Part shown: piece after piece, positions 40,970 through 41,743 of the stretch
How the letters are laid out: each line of letters opens with the position of its first letter
Numbering within the stretch: position 1 is the stretch's first letter
Origin: CAYNST01 sp964546435
GTDB lineage: Bacteria; Pseudomonadota; Gammaproteobacteria; Pseudomonadales; Cellvibrionaceae
DNA: 41,743 nt
Direction: 5' to 3'
Assembly: GCA_964546435.1 (NCBI GenBank)
Contig: CAZJKJ010000028.1
Location: forward strand, 1-41,743
Made by a program: the position numbers and the translations under genes
Notes under the pieces: generated by a model
The model's input: only the letters and a program-made list of their open reading frames with translations
Databases searched by the model: none
What the model was told of the DNA's origin: nothing

Positions 40970-41056
40970 ATTGGCCTCCTTACATAGCTTTCAGGCAGTG
41001 TCTGAACGCGTTCGACCTTGATAGAATTCAAAGCTGAACGAATATTTGGTAATGCT

Positions 41057-41092
41057 GTCTTAAACGTTACCACTGATGGTACGGCTTAAGAC
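41057..41092. promoter_or_regulatory. 36-bp interrupted palindrome upstream of the TonB receptor
   Basis: GTCTTAA-N4-TACC-N6-GGTA-N4-TTAAGAC is exactly symmetrical, eleven matched bases in each arm. It lies about 150 bases upstream of the receptor ATG. The double half-site form suits a dimeric or tetrameric repressor or activator of the receptor. Confidence 0.55.
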
Positions 41093-41126
41093 CGAATTAC
41101 GCATTGCTTCTATCTCTTTATTTTAA

Positions 41127-41152
41127 ATGTGCACAATGCGTTAACTGCACAT
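41127..41152. promoter_or_regulatory. ATGTGCA/TGCACAT inverted repeat
   Basis: Perfect seven-base arms (41127-41133 and 41146-41152) with a 12-base spacer, 35 bases from the larger dyad. It may be a second operator in the divergent region. Confidence 0.4.
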
Positions 41153-41463
41153 CCGATTATTAAATCTCGTTGCCCAGTTCGGGCCGGATTAACACTGTTC
41201 CTCAGTGGTACGAAATTACGGGCCTCCTACGAAGTTCTTCCGAACCTTTCCAGTAAGCGCCAGGAAAGACTGGAATCTCTCGTCCCGACTTACTTGGCGT
41301 CAACCCCCGCCTTTCCTCCAGCCTCAACGGCCGCTAAGCCCATCCCGTCGCTTTAGACTGAATAATGATCTGCCGTGACCAAAAATTTGAAACGCCGAGC
41401 TTACCTTCTCGCAAGACGGACTGTCAACACCGACGAAGTGGGGCACATTATCACGTCCATCAC

Positions 41464-41743
41464 ATGGTAAATACTGAATTTAGTGAATCTGGCCCCCAAT
41501 CCAACAGGCACCGCCATATACGCTACCGTTTATCTCTCAAAGTTTGTTTGTGGCTGGCGGTACCGATCATTCCACCACTATCGCTTGTTCCGCGTACCGT
41601 AATTGCAGGAGAGGGCATCGATCCACCCATCCAATGGCTCGTTTTGAAGAAGTCCAGCCAGATCGTACCTATCCGACCCGGTCGCCTCGTCAGGCCAATG
41701 GCGACCGGGCCTTCTGGTCAATACTGGGTGATTCCGCTCGAAG
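41464..41743 (+). CDS. Partial membrane-anchored protein running off the window
   Basis: An open frame of 93 codons without a stop to the window edge. It starts with a polar, His/Arg-rich N terminus (about 1-26), then a hydrophobic segment LKVCLWLAVPIIPPLSLVP (about 25-43) like an uncleaved signal anchor, then a soluble stretch with WLVLKKSS, IRPGRLVRP and GPSGQYWVIPLE. The composition is protein-like, unlike the other five frames here. An earlier in-frame ATG at 41365 would add 33 unlikely residues. No ribosome site is clear and I recognise no family. Confidence 0.5.
   Translation, partial: MVNTEFSESGPQSNRHRHIRYRLSLKVCLWLAVPIIPPLSLVPRTVIAGEGIDPPIQWLVLKKSSQIVPIRPGRLVRPMATGPSGQYWVIPLE

Larger units (their letters stand above)
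40905..41463. other. 559-base divergent control region of the TonB receptor
   Basis: No long gene. It contains a strong ribosome site with a short leader frame (40931-40981), a 36-bp symmetrical dyad (41057-41092) and an ATGTGCA/TGCACAT inverted repeat (41127-41152). It presumably carries the promoters of the receptor (minus) and of the partial gene (plus). Confidence 0.6.

Noticed and set aside
41129..41356. 75-codon plus-strand frame in the receptor control region
   Set aside because: Starts inside an inverted repeat, lacks a ribosome site, and has a low-quality composition.

Overview
The window looks like a chromosomal segment of a gammaproteobacterium, probably marine and of a Cellvibrionales- or Pseudomonas-like lineage. 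The reasons are the conserved order bamE / fur / recN / grpE-dnaK-dnaJ / dapB, the rpsF-rpsR-rplI-dnaB block, a 134-residue Fur without a second CxxC pair, and a TonB receptor cluster with SapC, a JmjC-like cupin and a flavin halogenase, which is common in marine and plant-associated polymer degraders. No tRNA, rRNA, CRISPR array, transposase or prophage gene was seen. Genus assignment is inference.

Layout. 1-8903: envelope assembly, iron regulation, SOS repair and heat-shock genes. A near-consensus sigma-32 promoter precedes grpE, a LexA-like box precedes recN, and an unrecorded small ORF sits between grpE and dnaK. A 100-N assembly gap lies inside a palindromic element after dnaJ. DUF502 and dapB follow. 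8900-11159: a two-gene cyclic-di-GMP operon, a small membrane protein followed by a GGDEF-EAL protein. 11693-15197: a DUF3616 protein, a PepSY protein preceded by an octanucleotide repeat, an OmpR-type regulator and a sensor kinase with an unusual ATP lid. 15247-16926: a DUF2799 lipoprotein and D-lactate dehydrogenase. 17180-18568: rhlE.

18604-30872 is almost entirely on the minus strand: a GDSL lipoprotein, an outer-membrane barrel, a peptidase-like TPR protein whose start region carries a 19-bp tandem duplication, the ppnN-smr-trmO operon, acs, dnaB-panC-panD, and rpsF-rpsR-rplI ending in a strong terminator before dnaB.

31173-41743 is accessory in character and visibly richer in A+T. It holds a degenerate zincin-like protein, a 169-bp MITE-like element with terminal inverted repeats, an OmpA-domain protein, a putative porin, and the set TonB receptor - SapC - cupin-like - tryptophan halogenase on the minus strand. 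The receptor is followed by an intrinsic terminator and preceded by a possible leader peptide and two long dyads. A gene with a membrane anchor runs off the right edge.

The most interesting system is the TonB receptor/SapC/cupin/halogenase locus, a plausible uptake-and-modification unit of unknown substrate. Next are the PepSY two-component operon with its tandem repeat, the c-di-GMP operon whose small partner resembles the membrane module of its neighbour, and the putative micro-protein coupled to dnaK.
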